A stretch of 64,000 nt of DNA from Candidatus Saccharimonadota bacterium (GCA_017431745.1 JAFRKK010000003.1:67927-131926), one strand, 5' to 3'. Shown: positions 23,496 through 32,610, numbered from the stretch's first letter. The notes: a model not told the origin generated them from the letters alone. Translations and numbers: made by a program.

Positions 23496-24698
23496 ATGGA
23501 AAACAACAAAGAAAAACAAGAGTGGAAGGAACGAAAAGTATCCCTGGGGAATGCGATTATTATTGGCGCAGTATTGGCGTTTGTGGGTCTGGTAGTGGGA
23601 GTAAACTGGAAGAATTGGTTTGGAGGCTATGGGCCATATTTAGGGATTGGGGCTAATAATTCAGATGTTGATTGGTCGGCGCTAGATGAAGTTTATGGTA
23701 AACTAGCATCTTCGTATGATGGTGAAATTTCGAAAGAAGCAGTAGTTGAAGGAGCAAAAAAAGGGCTGACCGAGGCTTTGGGTGATAAATATACGGTTTA
23801 CATGGATGCAGAAGCGGCAGCGGATTTTACAGATGATTTGCACGGTAATGTGGGTGCAGGAATTGGTGTAGAAATGGGGCTTAGGGATGGTTATGTGAGA
23901 GTACTTAGGACTTTGCCAGATAATCCGGCGCGAAGGGCAGGGATTTTGGCTGGTGATATTTTGTATAAAGTTAATGGTGAAGAGGTTTATAGTTTAGAAA
24001 GTGACGAAATTGCTAAAAGAGTACGCGGTGAACCGGGAACCGAAGTGGAAGTGACGATTGTGCGGGATGGCGAGGAAAAGACTTTCAAACTGAAGCGCGA
24101 AGAGATTAATAATGTGTCGGCCTATGTGGACTATGATGGGAAGACGGCAATTATTACGGTGACGCGATTTGACAATGATACCGGGACGCTGATTCAAGGT
24201 TTTGTGGGGAAGTTTAAAGAAAAGGGCATCGATAAGGTGATTTTGGATTTGCGCGGCAATGGTGGAGGTTATGTTGCGGCGGCGAAAGATTTGCTAGGAC
24301 TATGGATCGATGGTGATGTGATTTTGAAACAAAAGTCGAAACATTTTGGTGACACAGAAGAAAAAACAAGTTCGGGTAAAGCAACTTTGGCAGATATGAA
24401 AACGATTGTACTAATTAATGGCTCGACGGCTTCGGCTTCGGAAATTGTGGCGGGAGCGTTGCAGGATTACGGTAAAGCTACTTTGGTAGGTGAGAAGACT
24501 TACGGGAAGGGTGTGGTGCAGCAGCTTTATGATTTGTCCGGTGGAACTAAATTGAAGGTCACTACGGCCTCATGGTTTACGCCAAAGGACCGTTCGATTA
24601 ACGGTGAGGGGATTGTGCCGGATGTGGAAGTTGAGCGAACTTACGAAGACATTAATGCAATGCGGGATCCGCAACTAGATAAAGCGAAAAAATTATGA
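23496..24698 (+). CDS. S41-family C-terminal processing protease
   Basis: 400 residues from ATG 23496 (a longer frame would begin inside the terminator hairpin and is rejected). Membrane anchor about 17-40; PDZ domain about 115-200 (GAGIGVEM, AGILAGDILYKVNG); S41 protease core with GNGGG, the catalytic Ser in STASASEI and the Lys in GEKTYGKGVVQ. CtpA/CtpB-type proteases process cell-envelope proteins and often sit beside ftsEX. Likely regulates the adjacent hydrolase or other surface proteins. Its stop overlaps the next ATG (ATGA). Confidence 0.92.
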   Translation: MENNKEKQEWKERKVSLGNAIIIGAVLAFVGLVVGVNWKNWFGGYGPYLGIGANNSDVDWSALDEVYGKLASSYDGEISKEAVVEGAKKGLTEALGDKYTVYMDAEAAADFTDDLHGNVGAGIGVEMGLRDGYVRVLRTLPDNPARRAGILAGDILYKVNGEEVYSLESDEIAKRVRGEPGTEVEVTIVRDGEEKTFKLKREEINNVSAYVDYDGKTAIITVTRFDNDTGTLIQGFVGKFKEKGIDKVILDLRGNGGGYVAAAKDLLGLWIDGDVILKQKSKHFGDTEEKTSSGKATLADMKTIVLINGSTASASEIVAGALQDYGKATLVGEKTYGKGVVQQLYDLSGGTKLKVTTASWFTPKDRSINGEGIVPDVEVERTYEDINAMRDPQLDKAKKL

Positions 24699-25915
24699 AA
24701 ATTGTAATTGCGACAGCGGTTTACTATCCTCAGATTAACGGGGTGGCGGTGTTTTCGCATAATTTGGCTCGGGGATTAGTGGCGCGAGGTTTGGAGGTAC
24801 TGGTGATTTGTCCATCGCAAACTGGGCGTTCGTATACGCAGGTAGTGGATGGAGTAAAGGTGTGTTATTTGAAGTCGGTGGATGTAAAGGTGTATCCAGA
24901 CCAAATTCATGAGATTCCGAAAAGGCGAAGATTGTTTTACCGGCATGGACTAAAAGTGTCGGTGTTTCCGAAGCGAGAAGTTGCGGAGATTTTAACTGAT
25001 TTTCAACCTGATGTGGTACACGTGCAGGTGTCGGACCCGGTGGGGTTATCGGTGGTGTCGTGGGCTAGGAAACATGGGGTGCCAGTAGTAACTACGGAAC
25101 ACAATCAACCAGAAGTATTAACTGATCCGCTACATGTGCCGCGGATATTGAAAAAACCGGCAAATGCTTTGCTTTATTCGTATTTTCGGAATCGACAAAG
25201 CAAGAGTGATTTTGTGACGATGCCAACGAAACAAGCGATTTATAATTTACTGTCGCGGGGACGGGAATTAGGGGTGCCAGTAGCGGCGGTGTCAAATGGG
25301 GTAGACCTATCGCGATTTAAGCCAGGGAAGGCGCCGGCGGAAATTTACGAAAAATATGGCTTGATGTGTGATGCCCCGACAGTATTATATGTGGGGCGGG
25401 TAGATCCGGAAAAGAAAGTTGGACTAGTGATTGAAGCGTTTTTGAAGGCTGATATACCGGGAGCGCAGCTAGTGATTGTGGGGGATGGAGTGGACAAGGC
25501 GAAATTGATGCGAAAATATGGTGATGTTGATGCGGTGAAATTTTTGGGACGAGTGGTGGGTTCGGATTTATATGAGCTGTATAAGGTTGGCTGGGTGTTT
25601 GCTACGGCATCGGAAATTGAAACGCAAGGAATTGTGCTGATTGAGGCAGCAGCGTGTGGATTACCGCTAGTTGCGGTGGATGCGGGGGCGGTGTCGGAAG
25701 TGTGTATTGATGAGGAGAATGGCTATTTGTGTGAGCCGGGGTCGGTACCGGAAATCGCCGCAGCGATGAAAAAGATTTTGACGGATGATAAATTGCGAGC
25801 GAAATTTTCTAAGAAGTCGCTCGCGGTAGCGAAGGAGCATGATTTTGAGACTACGCTAGATCGGTTTATTAATATTTATAATAAAGTGGCTGAGGGGCGG
25901 AAAACTAATCGGTAA
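24695..25915 (+). CDS. GT4-family glycosyltransferase
   Basis: 406 residues. Two Rossmann-like halves: N-terminal acceptor domain with YPQINGVAVFSHNLA and VVHVQVSDPVGL, C-terminal nucleotide-sugar domain with LYVGRVDPEKKV, FLGRV and the E-x7-E element of ETQGIVLIEAAACGLPLVA. Resembles lipid or envelope glycan transferases that add mannose or glucose to diacylglycerol or phosphatidylinositol; the exact substrate cannot be read from sequence. Overlaps the protease gene by 4 nt, so it belongs to the envelope block. Confidence 0.85.
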   Translation: MKIVIATAVYYPQINGVAVFSHNLARGLVARGLEVLVICPSQTGRSYTQVVDGVKVCYLKSVDVKVYPDQIHEIPKRRRLFYRHGLKVSVFPKREVAEILTDFQPDVVHVQVSDPVGLSVVSWARKHGVPVVTTEHNQPEVLTDPLHVPRILKKPANALLYSYFRNRQSKSDFVTMPTKQAIYNLLSRGRELGVPVAAVSNGVDLSRFKPGKAPAEIYEKYGLMCDAPTVLYVGRVDPEKKVGLVIEAFLKADIPGAQLVIVGDGVDKAKLMRKYGDVDAVKFLGRVVGSDLYELYKVGWVFATASEIETQGIVLIEAAACGLPLVAVDAGAVSEVCIDEENGYLCEPGSVPEIAAAMKKILTDDKLRAKFSKKSLAVAKEHDFETTLDRFINIYNKVAEGRKTNR

Positions 25916-25979
25916 AAAATAACTGAAGAGTTGCGTTTCTATACTTGATTTTTTCCGAAACAGGTTGTATAATAGGTTT

Positions 25980-26876
25980 ATGGAATATTTAGATGTTAGT
26001 CAAATAGCAAAAAAATGGGGGATTTCGGAGCGGGCTGTACGGAAGTATTGTGCTGAAAATAGAATTGAAGGAGCGAAACAGGAGAAAGGTATTTGGCTGA
26101 TTCCGGAGGGTGCTGAAAAGCCAGAGCGAATTAATAAATCACAAGGTAAAGAATTGACATTACTGCAAGTTTTGCGACGCGAAGATCGTTTACGGGTGAA
26201 GGGTGGTATTTATCATAAGGTTCAAGTAGAATTGACTTACAATTCTAATCATATTGAAGGAAGTCGTTTGACTGAGGATCAGACGAGATATATTTTTGAA
26301 ACTAACACGGTGGGTGCTTTGAAGAAATATGAGGGGATTCGAGTAGATGATGTAGTGGAAACGGCGAACCATTTTCGGTGTATTGATTATATTATCGAAA
26401 ATGCGAATCGTAAACTGAGCGAACGGATGATTAAAAAACTACATTTTATTTTGAAAAATGGGACGAGCGATTCGTTGCAGGATTGGTTTGCAGTAGGTGA
26501 ATATAAGAAAATGCCAAATGAAGTAGGCGGTATGGAAACGACCCCCCCGGAAAAAGTGCCAGAAGAAATGCGGAAGTTAATTAAAAAATATCGCGCGAGG
26601 AAAGTTTTGGGTTTTCATGATTTATTAGCATTTCATTATGAGTTTGAAAGAATTCATCCATTTCAAGACGGCAATGGGCGAGTGGGAAGACTAATTTTAT
26701 TCAAGGAATGTTTGCGGCTTAATGTTGTGCCGTTTATTATTGATGAGGAATTAAAAATGTTTTATTATCGCGGGTTGAAGGAATGGCCAAAGCAGCCAGG
26801 GTATTTGACGGATACTTGCCGAGCTGCGCAGGATAAGTTCAAAAAATACCTGGAGTATTACCGGATTAGTTTTTGA
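25980..26876 (+). CDS. Fic-domain protein with N-terminal helix-turn-helix
   Basis: 298 residues from ATG 25980. Residues 1-50 look like a helix-turn-helix DNA-binding domain (LDVSQIAKKWGISERAVRKYC). The Fic core has the full HPFQDGNGRVGR motif (226-237) for AMP or other NMP transfer to hydroxyls. An inhibitory-type motif SNHIEG (89-94) lies upstream, so it is probably auto-inhibited (class II). TTGATT (25945-25950), 17 nt, TATAAT (25968-25973), then 6 nt to ATG: leaderless. An in-frame Met 5 codons upstream would overlap the promoter. Could regulate itself; targets unknown. Confidence 0.88.
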   Translation: MEYLDVSQIAKKWGISERAVRKYCAENRIEGAKQEKGIWLIPEGAEKPERINKSQGKELTLLQVLRREDRLRVKGGIYHKVQVELTYNSNHIEGSRLTEDQTRYIFETNTVGALKKYEGIRVDDVVETANHFRCIDYIIENANRKLSERMIKKLHFILKNGTSDSLQDWFAVGEYKKMPNEVGGMETTPPEKVPEEMRKLIKKYRARKVLGFHDLLAFHYEFERIHPFQDGNGRVGRLILFKECLRLNVVPFIIDEELKMFYYRGLKEWPKQPGYLTDTCRAAQDKFKKYLEYYRISF

Positions 26877-26930
26877 TCATAATATGTGAAAAATGAGGGT
26901 TGCGGAGGGGGGATTTTTTGTGATATAATG

Positions 26931-27153
26931 GTAGTGCAAACAATTGGTAATTTATACATTAGTAATTTTAGTATTAAAGGCTTGAGCAGTAGAATGGCAT
27001 CGTAAGGAAGTCGTTGCTCAAGTTGGTTAATACTAATGTGGGTTATCGATTGTTTGCACCCCTTGCGGTGCCATTTTTATGTACGCCTTTTGTAAATATG
27101 GCACCGTAAGGGGGATAAAGGCAATTAAAAGGCAAAGTGAGGTAAATAAAGCC
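26931..27153 (+). ncRNA. Structured leader RNA with competing pairings (copy 2)
   Basis: Promoter TATAAT at 26924-26929 with TGA. P1: GTGCAAACAAT (26934-26944) / ATTGTTTGCAC (27049-27059). Inner stem CTTGAGCAG / TTGCTCAAG carries loop A, ATGGCATCGTAAGGA (26994-27008). Segment B, CCCCTTGCGGTGCCAT (27059-27074), ends in TTTTT and can pair with A (two G-U) or with A', ATGGCACCGTAAGGGG (27098-27113). GAGGT before the ATG serves as ribosome site. Confidence 0.82.
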
Positions 27154-28851
27154 ATGAAGTCAATTAATAAAAAGATTATAATCTCGGGCATGTGTTATGC
27201 CTCACCATTATTGTTGTTACTAGTATTATTCTCTTCTTGTAATATCGCCCATGCTGTCACCTTTGAATCCGAACAAGGCGTCGCCTTCACCTTTAATCCT
27301 ACAGTCACTATTTCTATTACGGGTGGTACTGGAGCAAGCAGTGATGGACTCACTATCACTAACCTCACCCCAGGTGATGTAAAGGATAGCAATATCATCA
27401 CAGTCAGCGCCTCTGCCAATACTCCACTAGGCTATAGCCTAAGTAGTACAGTAGGTAGTAGTACCTATAACACCACAGAACTCAGAAAAGATGGTACTAG
27501 TACTGCTAATAAGTTCACTAACCTCACTGCTAATGTCTCATCCCTTTCTAACTTCTCGGATAACACTTGGGGCTATTCCTATTCTACAGACTCCGGCTCT
27601 ACCTGGATTAGTGGTGATATTACTAGCACTACAGCAACTGGCTATAATGGCCTACCTATCTACACCTCGTCTAGCCCTATCAAACTCATTAACTCCAGTG
27701 CTGCTGGTTCCTCATCCATTAAGTTCAAAATAGGCGCTAAAGCCAGCACCAGCCAAATCGCTGGTACTTATAATAACGTGATTAACTTTATTGGTACAAG
27801 TAAAGTAGTAACTACTACCTACACTATTAACTACAATGATCCTAGTGGAGAAGCTACCGTTATGCCTACACCTAACCCATTACAAGGTACTGATACTACA
27901 GGTAATGCTGCAGTAAAGATTAGTTCTACTGTACCAGTACGAGACGGCTACATGTTTAAAGGCTGGTGTACATCCCAAACAAGTGACGATACCTGCTCCA
28001 GTGACGTAGTCCAACCAGGCGGCCTCGTAGCCCTCAACCCTGGCACTTCATCTACCACCGCTACGGTTAACAAGACTATCTATGCGATGTGGAAGAGCAA
28101 TCTTAAGATGCAGAACCTAGATCCGTCTAAGTGCACCACTACTGCAACCACTGTTATAGACAATCGCGATAGCGAAGAGTATCTCGTTCAACGCCTTGCT
28201 GATGGCAAATGCTGGATGCTAGACAACCTAAGACTAGACCTCACTAACTCCACAATCCTAAACGGCTTAACCACCTCTAACACCCACGTGGATTCAGCCT
28301 CTCTCACTTCCCTCAAATCCGGTAACCGTAGTGCTGGTAACCAATATGCCAGTAGTGGCTTCGTTAAATGGGATTCTAGTAGTAGCTCTAGTGTCTACAA
28401 CCAGGCCAAAGCCAATGCAGACTACAAAGACACTACTACCACATCATATGGTGAAGGTAGCGGTAAAATAGGCGTTTACTACAACTACTGTGCTGCCTCT
28501 GCTGGCTCTTATTGCTACGACAGTGGCGCCGGTACCGGTAATGCTTCTTACGATCTTTGCCCAGCTGGTTGGCGCATGCCAACAAGCGGCTCCTCCGGTG
28601 AATACCAAGCCCTTTATACAGCCTATAGTAGTGATGTCGCAAGCTTCCTAAACGCTCTTTCTACGCCTCTCTCTGGTTTCTTCTACGATGGCTCGGCGAA
28701 CTATCAGGGCACGGACGGCTACTTCTGGTCTTCTACTTACATCAATGCTTACAGTATGTACCGCCTCTACGTCAATTCTAGCAATGTGAATCCGTTCGGC
28801 AGCTATAATCGCTACTACGGTTACTCTGTTAGGTGCTTACTGGGTTCTTAG
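27154..28851 (+). CDS. Secreted FISUMP-domain surface protein 2
   Basis: 565 residues from ATG 27154 (AGTGAGGTAA ribosome site; an upstream in-frame ATG lies inside the leader hairpin). Signal peptide 1-34 with a Cys in LLVLFSSCNIAHA. Ser/Thr-rich extracellular region; InlB/Listeria-Bacteroides type repeat (about 225-320, ending TIYAMW); FISUMP domain (about 330-565) with GKCWMLDNLRL, CPAGWRMPT, YFWSSTYI and a final YSVRCLLGS. No sorting signal or C-terminal anchor is visible, so attachment is unexplained. Paralogue of the genes at 6652 and 55881. Confidence 0.85.
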   Translation: MKSINKKIIISGMCYASPLLLLLVLFSSCNIAHAVTFESEQGVAFTFNPTVTISITGGTGASSDGLTITNLTPGDVKDSNIITVSASANTPLGYSLSSTVGSSTYNTTELRKDGTSTANKFTNLTANVSSLSNFSDNTWGYSYSTDSGSTWISGDITSTTATGYNGLPIYTSSSPIKLINSSAAGSSSIKFKIGAKASTSQIAGTYNNVINFIGTSKVVTTTYTINYNDPSGEATVMPTPNPLQGTDTTGNAAVKISSTVPVRDGYMFKGWCTSQTSDDTCSSDVVQPGGLVALNPGTSSTTATVNKTIYAMWKSNLKMQNLDPSKCTTTATTVIDNRDSEEYLVQRLADGKCWMLDNLRLDLTNSTILNGLTTSNTHVDSASLTSLKSGNRSAGNQYASSGFVKWDSSSSSSVYNQAKANADYKDTTTTSYGEGSGKIGVYYNYCAASAGSYCYDSGAGTGNASYDLCPAGWRMPTSGSSGEYQALYTAYSSDVASFLNALSTPLSGFFYDGSANYQGTDGYFWSSTYINAYSMYRLYVNSSNVNPFGSYNRYYGYSVRCLLGS

Positions 28852-28990
28852 TTGTATAGGGTCTGCGTTTTCTTGCGCTTTCCCCTCTCTCCATTCTGGA
28901 AGATAGCGTCGCCTGACCAAGGGGAAGGAGACGCGGAAAGCTCCCTAACAACCCTGGCCCCTAGCAACCGTGGTGCCTAGTAGCGAAATG
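28852..28990 (+). repeat. Intergenic hairpin and CCTAGCAACCG repeats after FISUMP 2
   Basis: A stem TTTCCCCT / AGGGGAA with flanking GCG / CGC spans about 28890-28935. It is followed by CCTAACAACC (28944-28953), CCTAGCAACCG (28960-28970) and CCTAG (28976-28980), the motif also found after FISUMP gene 1. The leuS -10 box follows. Confidence 0.55.
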
Positions 28991-29006
28991 TGGTATAATT
29001 TATGGT

Positions 29007-31448
29007 ATGGATAGATATGAACCGCTGAAAATAGAGCAAAAATGGCAAAAGATTTGGGACGCTGAAGAGGCATTTAAGGCTCTTGAGGAAGAGGGGCGAC
29101 CAAAGATGATGCTAGCTGAAATGTTCCCGTACCCATCGGGAGCGGGGCTTCATGTGGGGCATGTAAGGAATTTTACGATTGTGGATGTGTTGACGCGGTT
29201 TTACCGGCAACAGGGGCTAAACGTGCTCCGACCGTTTGGCTATGATACTTTTGGACTGCCAGCGGAGAATTATGCAATTAAAACTGGTACGGCGCCACAA
29301 GAAGTGACGAAGGAAAATATTGCAAATTTCCGAAATCAAGCGAAGAAGCTAGGCTATGCGATTGATTGGTCGCGTGAGATTAATACTTCGGATCCGGAAT
29401 ATTATAAATGGACGCAGTGGTGCTTTTTGCAGCTATATAAAAAGGGATTAGCCTATCAGAAAGAATCATATCAGTGGTGGTGCCCGGAAGACCAGACAGT
29501 TCTCGCAAATGAGCAAGTAGAAAATGGTAAATGCTGGCGATGTGGTCATGAGGTTGAAAAGAAGAAAATGAAGCAGTGGTTTTTCAAGATTACGGAATAT
29601 GCGGATGAGCTTCTCGACGAGATTGATAATTTGGAGTGGCCAGAGAAGATTAAAACGATGCAGAAGAATTGGATCGGGCGGTCAGTGGGTGCCGAAATAG
29701 AGTTTAAACTCTTAGCACCATCTTTCTCGGGACGCTCCTCGCGCCCGTCTTCACGGGGCTCGTCGCTGAGTCCTCGTAGCGACTGCGGATTCCCCTCGAA
29801 AGAGGCGCTTACGAGCTTAAACTCCATCACCGTTTTTACCACTAGACCGGATACAATTTTAGGTGCTACATTTATCGTTGTGGCGCCGGAGTATCAAGGG
29901 CTGGAATACATTGTGTCGGATGATGCGCGTGAGGAGGTGATGAAGTATAAGGCGGAGGCGTTGAAGAAGTCGGAGATCGAAAGGCAGGAGAATAAGGAGA
30001 AGACTGGTGTATTTACGGGGGCTTATGCGGTGAACCCAGCTACAAAAGAGAAAATCCCAATTTGGGTGGCGGATTATGTGCTAGCGGGGTATGGGACTGG
30101 TGCGATTATGGCGGTGCCAGCATATGACGAAAGGGACCGTGAATTTGCAGAGAAGTTTGATTTGCCGGTAGTGGAAGCAGAGCTGATTGACAGAGATTTA
30201 TATGGTGCACCGAAAGTGATGTATAAGATGCGAGATTGGCTGATTAGCCGTCAAAGGTATTGGGGTTGTCCGATTCCGATTGCTTATGACAAGGAGGGAA
30301 ATCCGCATCCGATTCCAGAAGACCAGTTGCCGGTGATGCTGCCGGAGATTGAAGACTATAAACCGGATGCTTCGGGAAGGAGTGCACTTGCAAAAGCGAA
30401 GGATTGGCTGAAGGTGGAGATTGACGGTGAGGAAATGACTAGGGAAACTGATACGCTAGATGGGTATGCGTGTTCCTCGTGGTATTTGTGGCGATATGCT
30501 TCGCCTCATGATACGAAAGCCGCGTGGGATGCGGAAGCGATTAAATACTGGGAGCCGGTAGATTATTATTGTGGGGGCGACCATGCAGTGGCGCACTTAC
30601 TTTATATTAGATTTTGGTGTAAGTTTTTCGCGGACCAGGGGTATCTACCCTTTAGAGAGCCGATCAAGAGATTGCTCTACAATGGCTACATCAATGCACC
30701 GGATGGAAAGAAAATGTCAAAATCCAAAGGAAATGTGATTGACCCACTGGATGTAATTAATGATGGATATGGTGCAGATACTCTTAGAACCTACGAAATG
30801 TTCATCGGGCCATATGACCTTGATGCGGCATGGGATACAAGGAGTGTTGGCGGTGTATATCGCTTCCTTAACCGTTGTTATAACCTCTTGGAAGCTGTAA
30901 AAGCCTCTTCTGAGGGGAATCCGCAGTCGCTACGAGGACTCAGCGACGAGCCCCGTGAAGACGGGCGCGAGGAGCGTCCCGAAGAAGATGGCTTTACAGC
31001 TTCCAATGCTGCTATTAGAAACAAGACGATTAAGAAGGTGACGGAAGATATACACCGGTACAGCTTCAATACTGCGGTGGCGGCGTTGATGGAATATGTG
31101 AACGAGCTTTATAAATCAGGGGCGGAAAAGGAAGATTTGGTGGTGCTTGCGAAATTGCTTAAACCCTTTGCACCACATTTGGCAAGTGAAATGCTAGAAC
31201 GATTTGATGCAGACGATGAGTGGCCAAAATGGGATGAAAAGTATTTGGTGGCAGAAACAGTAGAACTAGTGGCACAAGTGAATGGAAAACTACGAGCGAA
31301 ATTTGAAGTGTCGGTAGATGATTTGGAGGATGAAGATAAGATTATTAAGATGGTGTTAGCTGATAAAAAAATTCAGAAATATACCGAAAATGGCGTGAAA
31401 AAGACAATTTTTGTAAAGAAAAATAATTTAGTGAACATTGTAGTATAA
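29007..31448 (+). CDS. leuS: Leucyl-tRNA synthetase, with two palindromic insertions
   Basis: 813 residues. Class I signatures LHVGH (49-52) and KMSKS (569-573); Zn-like CPED / CWRC knuckle; CP1 editing domain with VFTTRPDT; final anticodon-binding and C-terminal domains. Residues about 232-273 (start of the editing domain, between GAEIEFK and SITVFTTRPD) and 628-667 (after the KMSKS helix bundle begins) are encoded by palindromic elements with an identical 70-nt core in opposite orientations. A TATAAT (28994-28999) ends 7 nt before the ATG: leaderless or nearly so. Confidence 0.95.
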   Translation: MDRYEPLKIEQKWQKIWDAEEAFKALEEEGRPKMMLAEMFPYPSGAGLHVGHVRNFTIVDVLTRFYRQQGLNVLRPFGYDTFGLPAENYAIKTGTAPQEVTKENIANFRNQAKKLGYAIDWSREINTSDPEYYKWTQWCFLQLYKKGLAYQKESYQWWCPEDQTVLANEQVENGKCWRCGHEVEKKKMKQWFFKITEYADELLDEIDNLEWPEKIKTMQKNWIGRSVGAEIEFKLLAPSFSGRSSRPSSRGSSLSPRSDCGFPSKEALTSLNSITVFTTRPDTILGATFIVVAPEYQGLEYIVSDDAREEVMKYKAEALKKSEIERQENKEKTGVFTGAYAVNPATKEKIPIWVADYVLAGYGTGAIMAVPAYDERDREFAEKFDLPVVEAELIDRDLYGAPKVMYKMRDWLISRQRYWGCPIPIAYDKEGNPHPIPEDQLPVMLPEIEDYKPDASGRSALAKAKDWLKVEIDGEEMTRETDTLDGYACSSWYLWRYASPHDTKAAWDAEAIKYWEPVDYYCGGDHAVAHLLYIRFWCKFFADQGYLPFREPIKRLLYNGYINAPDGKKMSKSKGNVIDPLDVINDGYGADTLRTYEMFIGPYDLDAAWDTRSVGGVYRFLNRCYNLLEAVKASSEGNPQSLRGLSDEPREDGREERPEEDGFTASNAAIRNKTIKKVTEDIHRYSFNTAVAALMEYVNELYKSGAEKEDLVVLAKLLKPFAPHLASEMLERFDADDEWPKWDEKYLVAETVELVAQVNGKLRAKFEVSVDDLEDEDKIIKMVLADKKIQKYTENGVKKTIFVKKNNLVNIVV
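29700..29824 (+). repeat. In-frame palindromic element 1 in leuS
   Basis: Core 29728-29797 (70 nt) with inner hairpin GCGCCCGTCTTCACGGGGC. Left arm 29700-29727 (GAGTTTAAACTCTTAGCACC...) and right arm to 29824 (...TTACGAGCTTAAACTC) are complementary. Encodes a Ser/Arg-rich loop. The core is identical to the reverse complement of 30912-30981. The minus strand is also open across the element. Confidence 0.93.
30888..31006 (-). repeat. In-frame palindromic element 2 in leuS
   Basis: Core 30912-30981 is the exact reverse complement of 29728-29797. Arms TTGGAAGCTGTAAAAGCC... (from 30888) and ...GGCTTTACAGCTTCCAA (to 31006) are complementary and unrelated to the arms of copy 1. Encodes a Glu/Arg/Asp-rich loop. 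Confidence 0.93.
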
Positions 31449-31449
31449 G

Positions 31450-31968
31450 ATGAAGCTTTGGTTGGTATTAGATAATATTCGGTCTACCTATAATGTGGGA
31501 GCGATTCTCCGGACGGCGGAAGGGTTAGGGGTGGATAAGGTGATTTTGTCGGGATATACACCGAGGGTTCATGACGTTAATCTGCTGCCACATCTTCGCG
31601 ACAAGTTAGACCGTGAAATCCACAAAACGGCATTAGGGGCGGAGGATATGCTAGAAATTTATTCATCTGGTGATATAATTTCAGATATTTCAAAATGGCG
31701 TGAACAGGGGTGGCAAATTGTGGGTCTGGAAAATAATATCGAAAACGTGCCGATTTATGCCCTGAACGACCCCAAATTAAAGGAAAAACTGACAGAGAAA
31801 ACAGTGCTGATTCTAGGGGAGGAAGTAAATGGGATAGATTATTCGCTCCATGATATAATTGACCTGTTTATAGAGATACCGATGAAGGGGCAGAAAGAAT
31901 CGTTTAATGTATCGGTGGCGGCAGGAATTGCGCTTTATGAATTGATGAACCAAGAAAAAGCCGCCTAA
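31450..31968 (+). CDS. SpoU/TrmH-family RNA 2'-O-methyltransferase
   Basis: 172 residues, a small SPOUT enzyme. Motif 1 NIRSTYNVGAILRTAEG, motif 2 LILGEEVNGI and motif 3 IEIPMKGQKESFNVSVAAGIALYE form the knotted AdoMet site. It methylates ribose in tRNA or rRNA; the substrate cannot be told. Begins 1 nt after the leuS stop. Confidence 0.9.
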   Translation: MKLWLVLDNIRSTYNVGAILRTAEGLGVDKVILSGYTPRVHDVNLLPHLRDKLDREIHKTALGAEDMLEIYSSGDIISDISKWREQGWQIVGLENNIENVPIYALNDPKLKEKLTEKTVLILGEEVNGIDYSLHDIIDLFIEIPMKGQKESFNVSVAAGIALYELMNQEKAA

Positions 31969-31980
31969 TATAAGGCGGCT
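31959..31980 (-). terminator. Terminator for the minus-strand orphan
   Basis: AGCCGCCT / AGGCGGCT hairpin; on the minus strand it is followed by T5. The plus-strand stop TAA lies in the loop. Confidence 0.8.
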
Positions 31981-31989
31981 AAAGGTGCG

Positions 31990-32610
31990 TTATTTGATTT
32001 TAACCCATGTAAATTTTTTTGGATTGACTCGTAAAACCTTGAACTCTTTGTCGAGATAGGTGGTAACTATGATTGGCTTGCCTTTGTATTCTTGCTCATT
32101 TAGTTCGGCTTTTTCGTACCAAACGCCAACCGTTTCCTCCTGATTAGTGGAATAGACGCCGACGTATTTATGCTTCCTTTTGGGAGCTTCGGCTATTTCG
32201 TGAAAACCCGAATCGGCGAGGAACAATATCCAATCAAATTCTGTGAATTTTATCTTATCGGTTTTTGCCGGCCACTCACCGGTGGCTTCGCGAATTTTCC
32301 AAGCGATATAGCTAGTGTCGTGTTTGACGATGCAACCGCTGAGGTCAGTGACTAATGAGTAGTACTGCTTGCTGTGGTGTTCCGGCCAATTGGCAAATTC
32401 CGGTTGGCAATAAGGCCATGGATAGGAATTACACCAATATTTGCCGGCGAGTGTTTCCTCGGTAATTTCTTTTTGCATCGGAGTTTTAATAAATGATTCA
32501 ACGACCGTTAGGTATAGCGATTGATAAAAACTTCGCCTTGCTTTGCTGTTGCAGTATCTTGGGCAGGAATTCATCGCCCATTTATTGACGTCTTCGATTG
32601 TAACTCTCAT
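31990..32610 (-). CDS. Unknown protein, Trp/Cys/Tyr-rich
   Basis: 206 residues, cytoplasmic by composition, no membrane segment. Cys at CPRYCNSK, YWCNSYPWPYCQPEF and GCIVKHD. No family recognised. A strong AAGGGGGG ribosome site and a TGC-TACAAT box on the complement of about 32656-32662 precede it. The 5' region shares CTTATTTGAATTTTAACAGT with the leader of the other minus-strand orphan (32935-33534). Base composition differs from neighbours (less G on the coding strand); possibly an accessory gene. Confidence 0.65.
   Translation of the reverse strand: MRVTIEDVNKWAMNSCPRYCNSKARRSFYQSLYLTVVESFIKTPMQKEITEETLAGKYWCNSYPWPYCQPEFANWPEHHSKQYYSLVTDLSGCIVKHDTSYIAWKIREATGEWPAKTDKIKFTEFDWILFLADSGFHEIAEAPKRKHKYVGVYSTNQEETVGVWYEKAELNEQEYKGKPIIVTTYLDKEFKVLRVNPKKFTWVKIK

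Noticed and set aside
29546-29842. Minus-strand frame across the first leuS element
   Set aside because: It is open only because the element core is stop-free on both strands; the rest is antisense leuS.
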